Source: Flammeovirgaceae bacterium
GTDB lineage: Bacteria; Bacteroidota; Bacteroidia; Cytophagales; Cyclobacteriaceae
NCBI GenBank assembly: GCA_021298015.1
Contig: JAJTGY010000041.1
Coordinates: 1-32,975, forward strand
DNA length: 32,975 nucleotides
Reading direction: 5' to 3'
The notes beneath the pieces are model-generated. The model was not told the origin of the DNA. It was given only the letters and a program-made list of their open reading frames with translations, and made no database searches. This document shows, piece after piece, positions 16,800 through 25,902 of this stretch (positions are counted from its first letter, which is position 1; each line of letters opens with the position of its first letter). The position numbers were made by a program, and so were the translations under genes.

Positions 16800-17367
16800 C
16801 TGCCCGATGCCAGAAGCAGGAAACAAGGTGATCATTCACCAGCCCGCAAGCCTGCATATGGGCGTACATCACCGTACTGCCCACAAATTTGAAACCGCGT
16901 TTGATTAAGTCTCTGCTCAGCGCATCCGATTCTTTTGTAGTGGCGGGAACCTGGCTCAGTTCCTTCCACCGGTTAACGATCGTCTTGCCGTTGACGAACT
17001 GCCAGATGTAACGATCGAATGAGCCAAATTCCTTTTGCACTTCCTTAAACCTCTTGGCATTGCTAATCGCGGCCTGCACCTTCAGGCGATTGCGCACAAC
17101 TCCCGGATCTTGTAAAATTTTTTCGATGCGGGCTGGGGCAAACCGGGCCACTTTGTCCACGTTAAAGTCTGCAAAATTCTTGCGGTAGCCCTCCCGCTTA
17201 TTCAATATGGTCAACCAGCTGAGGCCTGCCTGCGCGCCCTCTAAAATCAGAAACTCAAAATGGACGCGGTCATCGTGAACCGCAACACCCCACTCCTCAT
17301 CGTGGTAGCGGATGTACAGGTCTGACGTCAGGCACCACGGGCAACGGAACGGGGCCCCATTCTCCAT
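16792..17367 (-). CDS. tag: DNA-3-methyladenine glycosylase I
   Basis: 191 residues, full length. The family's zinc site is visible: Cys9 (RCPW), His22 (YHDEEWG), and the late VNDHLVSC. LILEGAQAGLSWLTIL carries the catalytic Glu, and FVNGKTIVNRW, LSRDLIKRGFKFVGSTVMYAHMQA in pieces are typical. The enzyme removes 3-methyladenine from alkylated DNA as the first step of base-excision repair. Its ATG (17367) directly abuts the TAA of the upstream Asp-box protein gene, so the two are co-transcribed and probably translationally coupled, with no obvious functional link. It lies next to mfd, another repair gene, but in a separate unit. Confidence 0.95.
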   Translation of the reverse strand: MENGAPFRCPWCLTSDLYIRYHDEEWGVAVHDDRVHFEFLILEGAQAGLSWLTILNKREGYRKNFADFNVDKVARFAPARIEKILQDPGVVRNRLKVQAAISNAKRFKEVQKEFGSFDRYIWQFVNGKTIVNRWKELSQVPATTKESDALSRDLIKRGFKFVGSTVMYAHMQACGLVNDHLVSCFWHRAVR

Positions 17368-20300
17368 TTACCGGATGCCTTCCAACACCACCCCACCGAG
17401 ATTTTCGCGCTGCACAAATTCATTCACAATCTTTACACCTGCCGAGATTACGGTTTCTACCTCGGTCAGTATAGATTCACTCTGTTTCTTCAAATCCGCA
17501 AACAAGTCATAGCAACCCTGCGTGGGCCGCGCATCCTGTTCATTGATCACGGAATACGCATAATCGATTTGATCATCCAACCGGGGTGGGTAATTGATGG
17601 GATCCTGACCAGCCTTGTTCTTGGTTTGAATCAGTTGGCCTTCCAGGTCGGTCAGCTTTTTCAAGAGATCAGTCGTCAGCTTTTTCAATTCCAAACCTTT
17701 ACCTGCGCGTTCGGCCCGGGCTAGCAGATCGGTTGTTTGCGACCGCACAATACGTATCTTCCGAATGGCGAGGTGAACGCGGTCGAGTTCATCGCGGGCC
17801 TGAACGGCCAAGTCAAATTGTGCCTGAAGATCGGCCGCAGTGGCCGTCCAGCGCGGATCAATTCTCACGTCAAAAGTTTGAGATAACGTTTGCCCCCCAT
17901 AGGTGAGCTGAGCGGTGTACTGGCCGGGTGGCGCAGCCGGTCCACTGGTATACCCGTAGGCCAAAATGGTGCCCGGTGTGATGGTCGGTGCGGCATACGT
18001 TAAATCCCACCGCTGTTGATTCATTCCTTTTTTCACGATGAGTTTCAGTTCCTTTTTGTTTTCATCTGCCTTGGTTGAATACACCTTGCAGAGGTTGCCT
18101 GTGGCATCTCTGATCTCCAGGCGGGTGGCATTCACGGTATCTTCTTTTGGCAGATAAAACTGAATGGCGGTACCGCGCGGAGCCGGTTCGGGTGCTGCGG
18201 GCCCAAAAAACCCGCCCAGTTGTGTGCGGTAAGCCGGAGTCGGCTTAAACAGCGAAGCGCTTTCGGCTGTCAGATTGCTTTTCCACTGGTACAGCGCGGA
18301 GAGGTTGTCCAAAATCCAGAATGATCGGCCCTGCGTGGCTACGACCAAATCCTGGTTTTTGATCGCCAGATCGGTGATGGGCACGCGTGGCAGATTGAGT
18401 TGAAAGGACTGCCAGTTTTTGCCATCGTCCACCGAGACGAACATACCGAACTCCGTGCCGGCATACAGCAGACCTTCGCGATTGGGATCCTCGCGCACCA
18501 CGCGCACAAAATGATCAGCCGGAATTCCATTGATGGCTGACGACCAGGTGGCGCCATAATCGCGCGTGATAAAAATATAGGGTTTGAAATCCCCGAGCCG
18601 GTAATTCTGCACAGCCACCACGACTTTACCTTTTTGAAACGGAGAAACATCAATCGTATTCACGGTGGCCACCGCGGGCAAGCCGGCAGGGGTTACATTT
18701 TTCCACGTTTGTCCGTTATCCCGGCTCACATGCACCAAACCATCATCGCTGCCGGCCCACAACACACCGGCCTCGAGCGGTGATTCTTCAAACGCGAAAA
18801 TGGTATTGAAATTTTCCACCCCGGTTACATCGTACTGCACCGGCCCACCGGGAAGCTCCTGATGTTCTTTTTTGTTCAAGGTCAGGTCGGGGCTGATGAC
18901 CTGCCACGTTTGCCCTTCATCTTGTGTGCGGTGCACAAATTGTGATGTGTGGTACAGCACTTTCGGGTTGTGCGGAGAAAAATGCGTGGGGGCATTCCAT
19001 TGATACCGGTACTTCACTTTGTAGAGCGGTAATCCATCGTGCAATTGCGGATAGTGCGTAACAATGCGCGAATGTCCTTTTGAAATATCGAGCCGATACA
19101 GGATTCCCGTATAGTTGCCGGAGTAAATGATATTCGGGTTCGTGGGGTCCACCGCCACGTGACCACTCTCGCCACCCCAGGTAATCCAGTCTTGTAAATA
19201 GCTGCTGCCGCCCGTTACTGCGCTGGAAACCGAAATGGACGAGTTATCCTGCTGACAACCGTACACACGATATGGAAAAGCGTTGTCCGTTTCCACGCGA
19301 TACATTTCTGCCGTGGGTTGATTAAACTGCGTAGACCAGCTGGTGCCACCGTTGTAGCTCACACACGCTCCGCCATCGTTGCTGTGAATCATAATGGCCG
19401 GGTCATGCGGGTTGATCCACAGATCGTGGCAATCGCCATGGGGCACCCGGATCCGTGAAAAATTTTTCCCGCCATCTACCGACTTCCAGAAACTCACATT
19501 ATTCACGTACACCGTTTCCGGATCTTTCGGATCGGCAAAAACGTGCGTGTAGTACCAATGCCGGGTGCGCAACTCGCGGTCACCACTGATGCGCGTAAAT
19601 GTTTTGGCACCATCCTCGGAGCGAAACAGGCCGCCCTTGGCGTCTTCGGGCGTTTCCACCAACACCCACACGCGATCGGAATTGGCCGGTGAGACCGCGA
19701 TGCCAATTTTTCCGAGCACTCCGCTGGGCAGTCCGCCTTCCACTTTTTTCCAGGTATCTCCTCCGTCTTTTGTTTGAAATACTCCGCCATCCGGCCCGCC
19801 ATCGATCAGCGTCCAGGGTTTGCGCTGCACCTGCCACATGCCGGCATACAAAATGCGCGGGTTGTTGGGATCCATCACCAAATCCATGGCGCCTGTTTTT
19901 TCATTTACGTACAGCACGCGCTCCCAGTTCTTGCCACCGTCTTGCGTGCGGTACACCCCTCGTTCAGGGTTGGGAGCAAACGGGTTGCCCAGCACAGCCG
20001 CATACACCACATCAGGGTTTTGCGGATGAATTTCTATGCGCCCGATTTGTCCGCCTTTTTCTAACCCAACAAGCGACCAGGTTTTGCCGCCATCGGTTGA
20101 CTTGTACATGCCTTTGCCGATCGACACGTTGCCGCGCGGGTCGGCCGAGCCGGTGCCCACATACATCACGTTGGGGTCACTGGGCGCCACGCGAATGGAA
20201 CCAATGGACCCTACTGAAATAAATCCGTCCGTGATGTTGGTCCAGTTCCATCCACCATCATCGGTGCGCCACACCCCGCCTCCCGTGGCACCCATAAAAA

Positions 20301-20499
20301 AGGTATGCGGGCGGGACGGAATTCCGGCCACTGCCGTTGAGCGGCCACCGCGGGCCGGGCCGATATTCCGATATTTTAAATGGGAAAGTTGTGAGCTGAT
20401 TTCCGGTTGGGCCGGATTGGCCTGTGCAACGGTCTTGTTTTTTTGCGCAATCGACCAGAATGAAATCAGGATGAAACCAATAAGGGGAAACGTTTTCAT
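17368..20499 (-). CDS. Secreted VPS10/sortilin-like Asp-box (BNR) repeat protein
   Basis: About 1043 residues from ATG 20499, whose signal peptide is MKTFPLIGFILISFWSIAQ. The body has at least eight Asp-box/BNR repeats: STDGGKTWSLVG, TQDGGKNWERV, TKDGGDTWKKV, SVDGGKNFSRI, TQDEGQTWQVI, SRDNGQTWKNV, TRDYGATWSSA and SVDDGKNWQSF. Such repeats build beta-propellers like sortilin-VPS10 and sialidase folds. The last 250 residues are a beta-rich domain followed by helical segments (LAVQARDELDRVHLAIRKI). Homologues in Bacteroidota are often labelled glycosyl hydrolase, but no glycosidase catalytic residues can be confirmed here. No type IX C-terminal sorting domain is evident. The start at 20550 is rejected because it precedes the signal peptide. 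Confidence 0.9.
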   Translation of the reverse strand: MKTFPLIGFILISFWSIAQKNKTVAQANPAQPEISSQLSHLKYRNIGPARGGRSTAVAGIPSRPHTFFMGATGGGVWRTDDGGWNWTNITDGFISVGSIGSIRVAPSDPNVMYVGTGSADPRGNVSIGKGMYKSTDGGKTWSLVGLEKGGQIGRIEIHPQNPDVVYAAVLGNPFAPNPERGVYRTQDGGKNWERVLYVNEKTGAMDLVMDPNNPRILYAGMWQVQRKPWTLIDGGPDGGVFQTKDGGDTWKKVEGGLPSGVLGKIGIAVSPANSDRVWVLVETPEDAKGGLFRSEDGAKTFTRISGDRELRTRHWYYTHVFADPKDPETVYVNNVSFWKSVDGGKNFSRIRVPHGDCHDLWINPHDPAIMIHSNDGGACVSYNGGTSWSTQFNQPTAEMYRVETDNAFPYRVYGCQQDNSSISVSSAVTGGSSYLQDWITWGGESGHVAVDPTNPNIIYSGNYTGILYRLDISKGHSRIVTHYPQLHDGLPLYKVKYRYQWNAPTHFSPHNPKVLYHTSQFVHRTQDEGQTWQVISPDLTLNKKEHQELPGGPVQYDVTGVENFNTIFAFEESPLEAGVLWAGSDDGLVHVSRDNGQTWKNVTPAGLPAVATVNTIDVSPFQKGKVVVAVQNYRLGDFKPYIFITRDYGATWSSAINGIPADHFVRVVREDPNREGLLYAGTEFGMFVSVDDGKNWQSFQLNLPRVPITDLAIKNQDLVVATQGRSFWILDNLSALYQWKSNLTAESASLFKPTPAYRTQLGGFFGPAAPEPAPRGTAIQFYLPKEDTVNATRLEIRDATGNLCKVYSTKADENKKELKLIVKKGMNQQRWDLTYAAPTITPGTILAYGYTSGPAAPPGQYTAQLTYGGQTLSQTFDVRIDPRWTATAADLQAQFDLAVQARDELDRVHLAIRKIRIVRSQTTDLLARAERAGKGLELKKLTTDLLKKLTDLEGQLIQTKNKAGQDPINYPPRLDDQIDYAYSVINEQDARPTQGCYDLFADLKKQSESILTEVETVISAGVKIVNEFVQRENLGGVVLEGIR

Positions 20500-20561
20500 A
20501 ATGCAAGTGTAAAGCGAAAAGATGGGAGAATATTCAGGGAAATCAAACAAAAAAGACGATG

Positions 20562-20592
20562 ATTGGCACGGGAAAAATCATTTGTACCTTTA
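20562..20592 (+). promoter_or_regulatory. Predicted promoter of the TPM gene pair
   Basis: TTGG at 20562-20565 and TACCTTTA at 20585-20592 are separated by 19 nt; the second is one base off TAnnTTTG. Transcription would start near 20599, giving a leader of about 65 nt before the ATG at 20666. Confidence 0.4.
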
Positions 20593-20665
20593 CGTGAATG
20601 GTCAACCGGAGCTGCCTTTTGGTGGAGGTTGGTAAACCAATGAAGCCGGTTTTAATACGTGTTGT

Positions 20666-21328
20666 ATGTCACTCCAGAATAAATTCACACCACAGGAACT
20701 TGAACGGGTAAAGGAGGCAGTTCGGCAGGCCGAAGAAAAAATCTCCGGTGAAATTGTGCCGGTCATGGTGGCCAAGAGCGGTCATTACTCCATTGCTGTG
20801 TATCGGGGAGCCATTGTTATGGCTGTGGTGGCGTTTGTTTTTATGATTGTGCTGGACCGGTACTTGCTCAAAAGTGATTCGAACGCCTTGTTGTACGATC
20901 CGATTTTCATCTTTCTGGTGGTGGTCGTTGGCGGTGTGGTGGGCGCTGCGGCTGCGCATTTTATCGACCCCGCAAAGAAGTTGCTGATGGAACAAGCCTA
21001 CCTGGATCAGGCTACGCAGCGCAGTGCTGAGATTGCTTTCCTCGAGGAGGAGGTTTTCAATACCCGGCAGCGCACCGGCATTATGATTTTTATCTCCTTT
21101 TTCGAACATGAGGTGATTGTGATGGCCGACCGCGGCATCAGCAAGGTGGTGGATCAGAAAGACTGGGACCAGGTGGTGAACCGGCTGGTGGAAAAAATCA
21201 AAGGGGGTGATGTTATTGGCGGCCTTGAAGCGGCCATCGGACGCTGTGGCGAAATTTTACTGGAGCATGGGTTTAACAAAACGACCGATGACGTGAATGA
21301 AATTCGTGACGATCTGCGTGTCGATTAA
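20666..21328 (+). CDS. TPM-domain membrane protein
   Basis: 220 residues. The TPM (YgcG-like) domain is split by two membrane helices: the start FTPQELERVKEAVRQAEEKISGEIVPVMV is followed by hydrophobic stretches at about 47-68 and 80-103, and then the typical TGIMIFISFFEHEVIVMADRGI and GDVIGGLEAAIGRCGEIL. The TPM fold is found in Psb32 of photosystem II repair and in bacterial proteins that often pair with LemA. It begins a two-gene unit; the next TPM gene starts 14 bp downstream. No lemA gene is adjacent. A role in envelope protein maintenance is conjecture. Confidence 0.85.
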   Translation: MSLQNKFTPQELERVKEAVRQAEEKISGEIVPVMVAKSGHYSIAVYRGAIVMAVVAFVFMIVLDRYLLKSDSNALLYDPIFIFLVVVVGGVVGAAAAHFIDPAKKLLMEQAYLDQATQRSAEIAFLEEEVFNTRQRTGIMIFISFFEHEVIVMADRGISKVVDQKDWDQVVNRLVEKIKGGDVIGGLEAAIGRCGEILLEHGFNKTTDDVNEIRDDLRVD

Positions 21329-21342
21329 CTCCGGGTGAAGCC

Positions 21343-22266
21343 ATGAAATTCACTTCGCTTGTTGTTGTATCTTTTCTGCTGACCGCATCAGCCGTGCTTG
21401 GCCAGAAGGCCGTTCCGGAACTGTGGGGCACTCGCATTCACGATGATGCCGGCCTGCTGCAAGCGGCTACCATTACCGGTTTGGAAAATCAGCTGAAAAT
21501 TTTTGAGGACTCCACGTCTAATCAAATGGCCATCTTAACGGTAACCTCGCTGGAGGGTGATCCCATTGAAGAGTATGCCCTGCGCGTTGTTGAAAAATGG
21601 AAATTGGGGCAGGCAAAAAAAGACAATGGCGTGCTGCTACTCATTGTCAAGGACGATCGCAAGATGCGCATTGAAGTGGGCATGGGCCTGGAAGGCCCGT
21701 TACCAGACGCCCTTTGCAATCGCATCATCCGCAACGAAATGGCTCCGCGGTTCCGGCAGGGCGATTTTGACGGGGGCGTTCAAGCTGCCGTGAACGCGAT
21801 TATTCAGGCAATTAAAGGCGAATATGTAGCCGATGCTTCAGACACGAACGTTTATTCCGGCAACGAGGGTGGGCCAAACTTTTTTATTGCGGCCATCTTT
21901 CTGTTTGTTATCGGCAGCCTCACGTGGAACTCCCTCTTCAGCAAGGGCGGAGTATCGTGGTTCATGTATGTGTTCCAGATTCCGTTTTATTATTTTTTTC
22001 CTCCGCTGGGCTTCGGTGCCACTCTGGGTAAGGGGATTTTTTGGGGTTTTCTGATTGCTTTTCCCGTGCTGCGGTTGCTCATTCAAAATACCCCGTGGGG
22101 CAAAGCCATGATTAAGAAGATGGAAGAAAACCAAAAGAACAACCGCTCTCGTGGCGGGGGTGGCGGCTGGTATGGCGGTGGCGGAGGAGGCTGGTCTTCA
22201 GGCGGCAGTAGCTGGAGTGGCGGAGGAGGAAGTTTTGGTGGAGGAGGCAGCAGTGGCAGCTGGTAA
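21343..22266 (+). CDS. TPM-domain protein with glycine-rich tail (YgcG-like)
   Basis: 307 residues with a signal peptide (MKFTSLVVVSFLLTASAVLGQ). The TPM domain spans about residues 25-155: DDAGLLQAATITGLENQL, NQMAILTVTSLEGDPIEEYAL, DNGVLLLIVKDDRKMRIEVG, and IIRNEMAPRFRQGDFDGGV. Membrane segments lie near 185-245. The last 40 residues are almost only Gly, Ser and Trp (for example WYGGGGGGWSSGG), a common ending in YgcG-like proteins. The stretch with GGxGG repeats is a natural low-complexity tail rather than an artefact. It directly follows and is co-transcribed with the first TPM gene. Function is unknown. Confidence 0.88.
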   Translation: MKFTSLVVVSFLLTASAVLGQKAVPELWGTRIHDDAGLLQAATITGLENQLKIFEDSTSNQMAILTVTSLEGDPIEEYALRVVEKWKLGQAKKDNGVLLLIVKDDRKMRIEVGMGLEGPLPDALCNRIIRNEMAPRFRQGDFDGGVQAAVNAIIQAIKGEYVADASDTNVYSGNEGGPNFFIAAIFLFVIGSLTWNSLFSKGGVSWFMYVFQIPFYYFFPPLGFGATLGKGIFWGFLIAFPVLRLLIQNTPWGKAMIKKMEENQKNNRSRGGGGGWYGGGGGGWSSGGSSWSGGGGSFGGGGSSGSW

Positions 22267-22319
22267 AAAATAACTTACCTCTGCGCTTCGTTGTGGATTA
22301 AATTCGAAAGGGTAAGAGC

Positions 22320-23716
22320 ATGATGACACATGGTAGAAAAATCTGGATTGCGGCTGTTGGGTTGTTGCTGGCATTTTTTTGGTGTCGTGCAGGGAGGACG
22401 ACCCCAATCCTGATCGGTACGTCAACGACTGGATACTTGCAAACATGCGGTACCTGTACTATTGGACGGATGAGATTCCGGCAAGCCCCAACAGCAACCA
22501 AGAGCCCGCTGCGTTTTTTGAGTCTTTGTTATCCGCCCAGGATCGTTTTTCCATTATTGTTGATGACTATCGCGAATTGGAAAGTGCCCTGCAAGGGGTC
22601 ACAAAAGAAGCCGGCTACGAACTGGTGTTGTATCGCGAGTCAGCCGGCAGCGACAACGTGATCGGCCAAATTGTGTATACCAAACCAAATTCACCGGCTA
22701 CAACGGCCGGCCTCAAGCGCGGAGACGTAATTACCCACATCAATGGGCAGTTGCTCACCGCCAATACTTTTGGCGCTTTGCTTGGCCAGATTAACGAGAC
22801 GCACACGGTGACATATCGCCCCTTTGATGTGGTTAACCGCACATTAGGTACAACACCGGTCACCTTGTCGTTAACCACGATTGAATATGCCGAGAACCCG
22901 GTTTACTTCAGCCAGGTGTATGACTTCCCGGCTGCCAGCAAGAAGGTAGGTTACCTGATGTACAACTTGTTTAGTGCCGGCACGATCAGCGGATCAACGG
23001 TATACAACGATCAGATGGATGCTTTTTTTGCGGGCTTCAAAAGCCAGGGCATCACCGACCTGGTTCTTGACTTGCGCTACAACAGTGGTGGTGCCATCAG
23101 CGCGGCTGTTAATCTGGCCAGCCTGATGGTGTGCAACGTTACGGCCAATACCGTGTTTGTGCAGCGCCAGTACAATCAGCAGGTTATCCGCGATATCGTT
23201 AGTGATGCGCAACTCGGCCCGTCTTTTCTGGTGGATCGTTTCGTGGAAAAAACGCAGAGCGTAGGAAGTCAACTTACCCGGGTTTACATCCTCACGGGGT
23301 CGCGCACAGCCTCCGCCAGCGAATTGGTCATAAATGGTCTGAAACCGTTTATGGAGGTTTTCATAATCGGCCAGACTACGGTTGGAAAAAATGTGGGCTC
23401 CATACTCGTCAATGAAGATGATAATCCGGCCAACACGTGGGGTATGTTGCCAATTGTATTAAAGCTGTTCAACAGCCAGGGGCAATCCGACTACGACAAT
23501 GGCTTTGCACCGGACATCAAAGATCTGGACAACAGTTTAGCGGTTTACCCGCTGGGCGATGTTCGCGAGTCCATGCTCAACAAAGCGCTGGTCCACATCA
23601 CGGGAGGCCCGGTGGGTGGGCGCGTGGGCGCTGCAGAACGATTTGACCGCGAAGTCATCGCCACATCCTTCGATCGTAAAGTTTATCGGAATCGATTGAT
23701 CATTGATCCGCTTTGA
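22320..23716 (+). CDS. S41 family peptidase lipoprotein with PDZ domain; reading frame broken in the signal peptide
   Basis: The main frame (from about 22380) encodes about 445 residues: DDPNPDRYVNDWILANMRYLYYW in pieces, a PDZ domain (PATTAGLKRGDVITHINGQ), and the S41 core with DLRYNSGGAISAAVNL, TGSRTASASELVINGL (nucleophile Ser) and VGKNVGS (catalytic Lys). This is a C-terminal-processing-like protease. A good lipoprotein signal begins at ATG 22320 in another frame (MMTHGRKIWIAAVGLLLAFF). The frames meet at a run of seven Ts (22374-22380): eight Ts would give LAFFLVSC, a full lipobox joined to REDD. As given, translation from 22320 runs into a wrong frame. Starting at TTG 22379 would lose the signal. 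The 22320 start is preferred on biological grounds. The indel may be an error or a slippery tract. Confidence 0.85.
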
Positions 23717-23770
23717 TGAGCGCTGTATGAGCGGCATCTCTAACATGGCTGTTTGAAGGCAACTGTCGTT

Positions 23771-23917
23771 ATGGGCCGGCATTTGCGATACCGGAATTCC
23801 ATTTTTCGTCCACTGAAGCAGATACCGCAATGTTTTGAGCTATTGGAACCAGCAGCACAAGCAGAGGTTTTCAGCGCTACCCAAAATTACCTCTCGCTTT
23901 TAAAGAGTGGAAGCTGA
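23771..23917 (+). CDS. Doubtful 48-codon open frame
   Basis: ATG 23771 to TGA 23915-23917. The end, FELLEPAAQAEVFSATQNYLSLLKSGS in pieces, has a protein-like helical composition, so it could be the remnant of a longer gene or a small protein. No start signal and no family is recognised. It lies between the S41 gene and the DUF5615 toxin gene. Confidence 0.2.
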   Translation: MGRHLRYRNSIFRPLKQIPQCFELLEPAAQAEVFSATQNYLSLLKSGS

Positions 23918-23924
23918 CGTATAC

Positions 23925-23946
23925 ATATTCGATTTTCTTCGAATAT
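23925..23946. repeat. Short perfect inverted repeat downstream of the DUF5615 gene
   Basis: ATATTCGA (23925-23932) and TCGAATAT (23939-23946) form 8-bp perfect arms around a 6-nt loop. It lies just after the restored stop of the minus-strand toxin gene. It has no T tract, so a terminator role is weak. Confidence 0.4.
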
Positions 23947-23958
23947 CAAAATACAACC

Positions 23959-24269
23959 TTATTCTAGTTCAGTTATAACCTCGAGAGTGAGGTTCAGGCT
24001 AAGAAGGTCAACCTGACGAAGCGGGCTCCGTTCTGCTCCTTGCGAAATAAGATTACGGATGGCTTTGATGTTTGGCGTTGCGCCAAAAGTTGAGAGAAGT
24101 CGGTATCTGCAGAAATGATCACCCTTTCCTCCAGCAGGGCCAAATCAAAAATTTCTGAATCTGAAGCAGCTTGGCAGCCCCGATCACTCACGTGCACGGA
24201 ATCATGCCCCAGTTCACCCAACAGCCGACTAACCAAGGGGGATAGCGCATTATCTATGAGAAATTTCAT
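23959..24269 (-). pseudogene. DUF5615 PIN-like toxin with a C-terminal frameshift
   Basis: MKFLIDNALSPLVSRLLGELGHDSVHV, then SDSEIFDLALLEERVIISADTDFSQLLA and KPSVILFR are the N-terminal and central parts of DUF5615 (PIN-like, Mut7-C type) proteins, with the acidic residues expected of a metal-dependent nuclease (Asp6, Glu/Asp in SDSEIF, Asp in SADTDF). As given, the frame ends at 23994 after RKEQNGARFVRLTFLA, which does not fit the family. One extra A in the short A run (24040-24041 on the minus strand) restores KGAERSPLRQVDLLSLNLTL...ELE, ending at 23959. It follows DUF433 with an ATGA overlap, so the pair is a toxin-antitoxin-like operon. Whether the shift is real or an error is open. Confidence 0.7.
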
Positions 24270-24493
24270 CCCACCTTTTCCAGCGGTAATTGCCGTTCGC
24301 GCATGGTTTCAGCCGCAAACGCGAGGCACTCATGAATGTCTTCAATCACCAAATCGGGATAGAACTGCAGAACTTGTTCATGAGTGTGGCCTTCAGCGAT
24401 CAGTGTAAGGATTGTTGCCACTGGTATTCTGAGCCCGCGCACACACGGTTCTCCGTTCATTTGCTGCCTGTCAATGGTTATTCTATGATACAT
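24266..24493 (-). CDS. DUF433 antitoxin-like protein
   Basis: 75 residues: MYHRITIDRQQMNGEPCVRG, GLRIPVATILTLIAEGHTHEQVLQFYPDL and IEDIHECLAFAAETM. This is the DUF433 fold, a winged helix-turn-helix-like domain. DUF433 genes are very often followed by a DUF5615/PIN-like nuclease, as here, where the stop overlaps the next start (ATGA, 24266-24269). The usual reading is an antitoxin that binds DNA and the toxin. A short palindrome (CGTAACTTACG, 24539-24549) lies upstream and could be an operator, but that is speculative. It is divergent from glyA. Confidence 0.86.
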   Translation of the reverse strand: MYHRITIDRQQMNGEPCVRGLRIPVATILTLIAEGHTHEQVLQFYPDLVIEDIHECLAFAAETMRERQLPLEKVG

Positions 24494-24559
24494 TCCGTGA
24501 AGTTACAAAAAACACCCTGATAGAGCCCTGCGCCCCATCGTAACTTACGGTGTTGTTCT

Positions 24560-24591
24560 TTTGGCAATCGACCCCCTCTGCCTTATTTTTG
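24560..24591 (+). promoter_or_regulatory. Predicted promoter of glyA
   Basis: TTTG at 24560-24563 and TATTTTTG at 24584-24591 are 20 nt apart, a full match to the Bacteroidota -33/-7 pattern. Transcription would start near 24598, leaving a leader of about a dozen bases before ATG 24610. Confidence 0.6.
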
Positions 24592-24609
24592 GCACTTCAA
24601 TTTCACACC

Positions 24610-25878
24610 ATGAAGCGCGATAAACTCGTCTTTGACCTAATCGGGAAAGAACTGCACCGCCAGCAAAGCGGTATCGAATTGATTGCCTCTGAGAATTTCA
24701 CTTCGGCCCAGGTCATGAAGGCCCAGGGATCGGTTCTGACCAACAAATATGCCGAAGGCTTGCCGGGCAAACGCTATTACGGTGGTTGCGAGGTGGTAGA
24801 CGAAGTCGAGCAACTCGCCATTGATCGCGTAAAAGCACTCTTTGGTGCCGAGTGGGCCAACGTGCAGCCCCATTCCGGTGCGCAGGCCAATGCAGCGGTG
24901 ATGTTGGCGTGCCTCAAGCCGGGCGATAAGATCCTCGGATTTGACCTGTCGCATGGAGGCCACCTCACCCACGGTTCGCCCGTGAATTTTTCCGGCAAAT
25001 TGTACCAGCCCTCTTTTTATGGTGTTGAACAAGAAACGGGTTTGATTGATTTTGATAAGGTGATGGACATTGCGCTTCGCGAAAAACCGAAGATGCTCAT
25101 CTGCGGTGCCAGCGCTTACAGCCGGGACTGGGATTACGTCAAGCTACGCGCGGCAGCCGATGCCGTGGGCGCCCTTCTACTGGCCGACATCTCACACCCG
25201 GCCGGTCTCATTGCCCGCGGGTTGCTCAACGACCCGATGGAGCATTGCCACATCGTGACGTCCACTACGCACAAGACCCTGCGGGGTCCGCGCGGAGGTG
25301 TAATTCTGATCGGTAAAAACATCGATAATCCGTTCGGCCTCAAAACTCCGAAAGGCGAACTGCGTAAACTGGGCTCCGTCATAGACTCGGGTGTTTTCCC
25401 GGGCACGCAAGGCGGGCCGCTGGAGCACGTGATTGCTGCCAAAGCTGTGGCGTTTGGCGAAGCCCTCAGCGATGACTACATGGACTATATCATTCAGGTG
25501 GCGAAAAATGCGAAGGCGATGGCCACTGAATTTGTCACCCGTGGCTATAAGATCATTTCCGGAGGCACCGACAATCATTTGATGTTGATTGATTTGCGCA
25601 GCAAGAACCTGACGGGCAAGATGGCGGAGGAAGCGTTGATCAAGGCCGACATCACGATCAACAAGAACATGGTGCCGTTTGATACGCAGTCACCCATGGT
25701 TACTTCGGGCATGCGCATCGGCACACCGGCCATCACTTCGCGCGGCCTTACAGAAAAAGACGTTGTCAAAGTGGTTGACCTGATTGACGAAGCATTAAAG
25801 AAACCCGCGGACGACAAGCATCTGAAAAACGTGAAGCGTAAAGTAAATGCGCTGATGAAAAAGTTTCCGTTGTACTAG
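24610..25878 (+). CDS. glyA: Serine hydroxymethyltransferase
   Basis: 422 residues from ATG 24610. The family is unmistakable: [62 protein letters not shown], and the PLP-lysine loop [13 protein letters not shown] with Lys222. It transfers the hydroxymethyl group between serine and glycine with tetrahydrofolate, the main source of one-carbon units. An in-frame start at 24550 lies upstream of the predicted promoter and is rejected. The enzyme is intact. It sits between two toxin-antitoxin-like modules, one divergent upstream (DUF433/DUF5615) and one downstream (VapB/VapC-like). metK, also of one-carbon metabolism, is 4.4 kb further on. Confidence 0.97.
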   Translation: MKRDKLVFDLIGKELHRQQSGIELIASENFTSAQVMKAQGSVLTNKYAEGLPGKRYYGGCEVVDEVEQLAIDRVKALFGAEWANVQPHSGAQANAAVMLACLKPGDKILGFDLSHGGHLTHGSPVNFSGKLYQPSFYGVEQETGLIDFDKVMDIALREKPKMLICGASAYSRDWDYVKLRAAADAVGALLLADISHPAGLIARGLLNDPMEHCHIVTSTTHKTLRGPRGGVILIGKNIDNPFGLKTPKGELRKLGSVIDSGVFPGTQGGPLEHVIAAKAVAFGEALSDDYMDYIIQVAKNAKAMATEFVTRGYKIISGGTDNHLMLIDLRSKNLTGKMAEEALIKADITINKNMVPFDTQSPMVTSGMRIGTPAITSRGLTEKDVVKVVDLIDEALKKPADDKHLKNVKRKVNALMKKFPLY

Positions 25879-25890
25879 CTCCTGTTTTTG

Positions 25891-25898
25891 TACCTTTG
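25891..25898 (+). promoter_or_regulatory. Predicted -7 box of the VapB/VapC-like unit
   Basis: TACCTTTG exactly matches TAnnTTTG and ends 4 bases before ATG 25903. Transcription would start at or inside the first codons, so the message would be close to leaderless. No clear -33 element is seen. Confidence 0.4.
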
Positions 25899-25902
25899 AT
25901 AC

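Noticed and set aside
19599-20222. Plus-strand open frame of 207 codons opposite the Asp-box protein
   Set aside because: Composition is extreme in Arg, Cys, Pro and His, as expected from antisense reading of the repeats.
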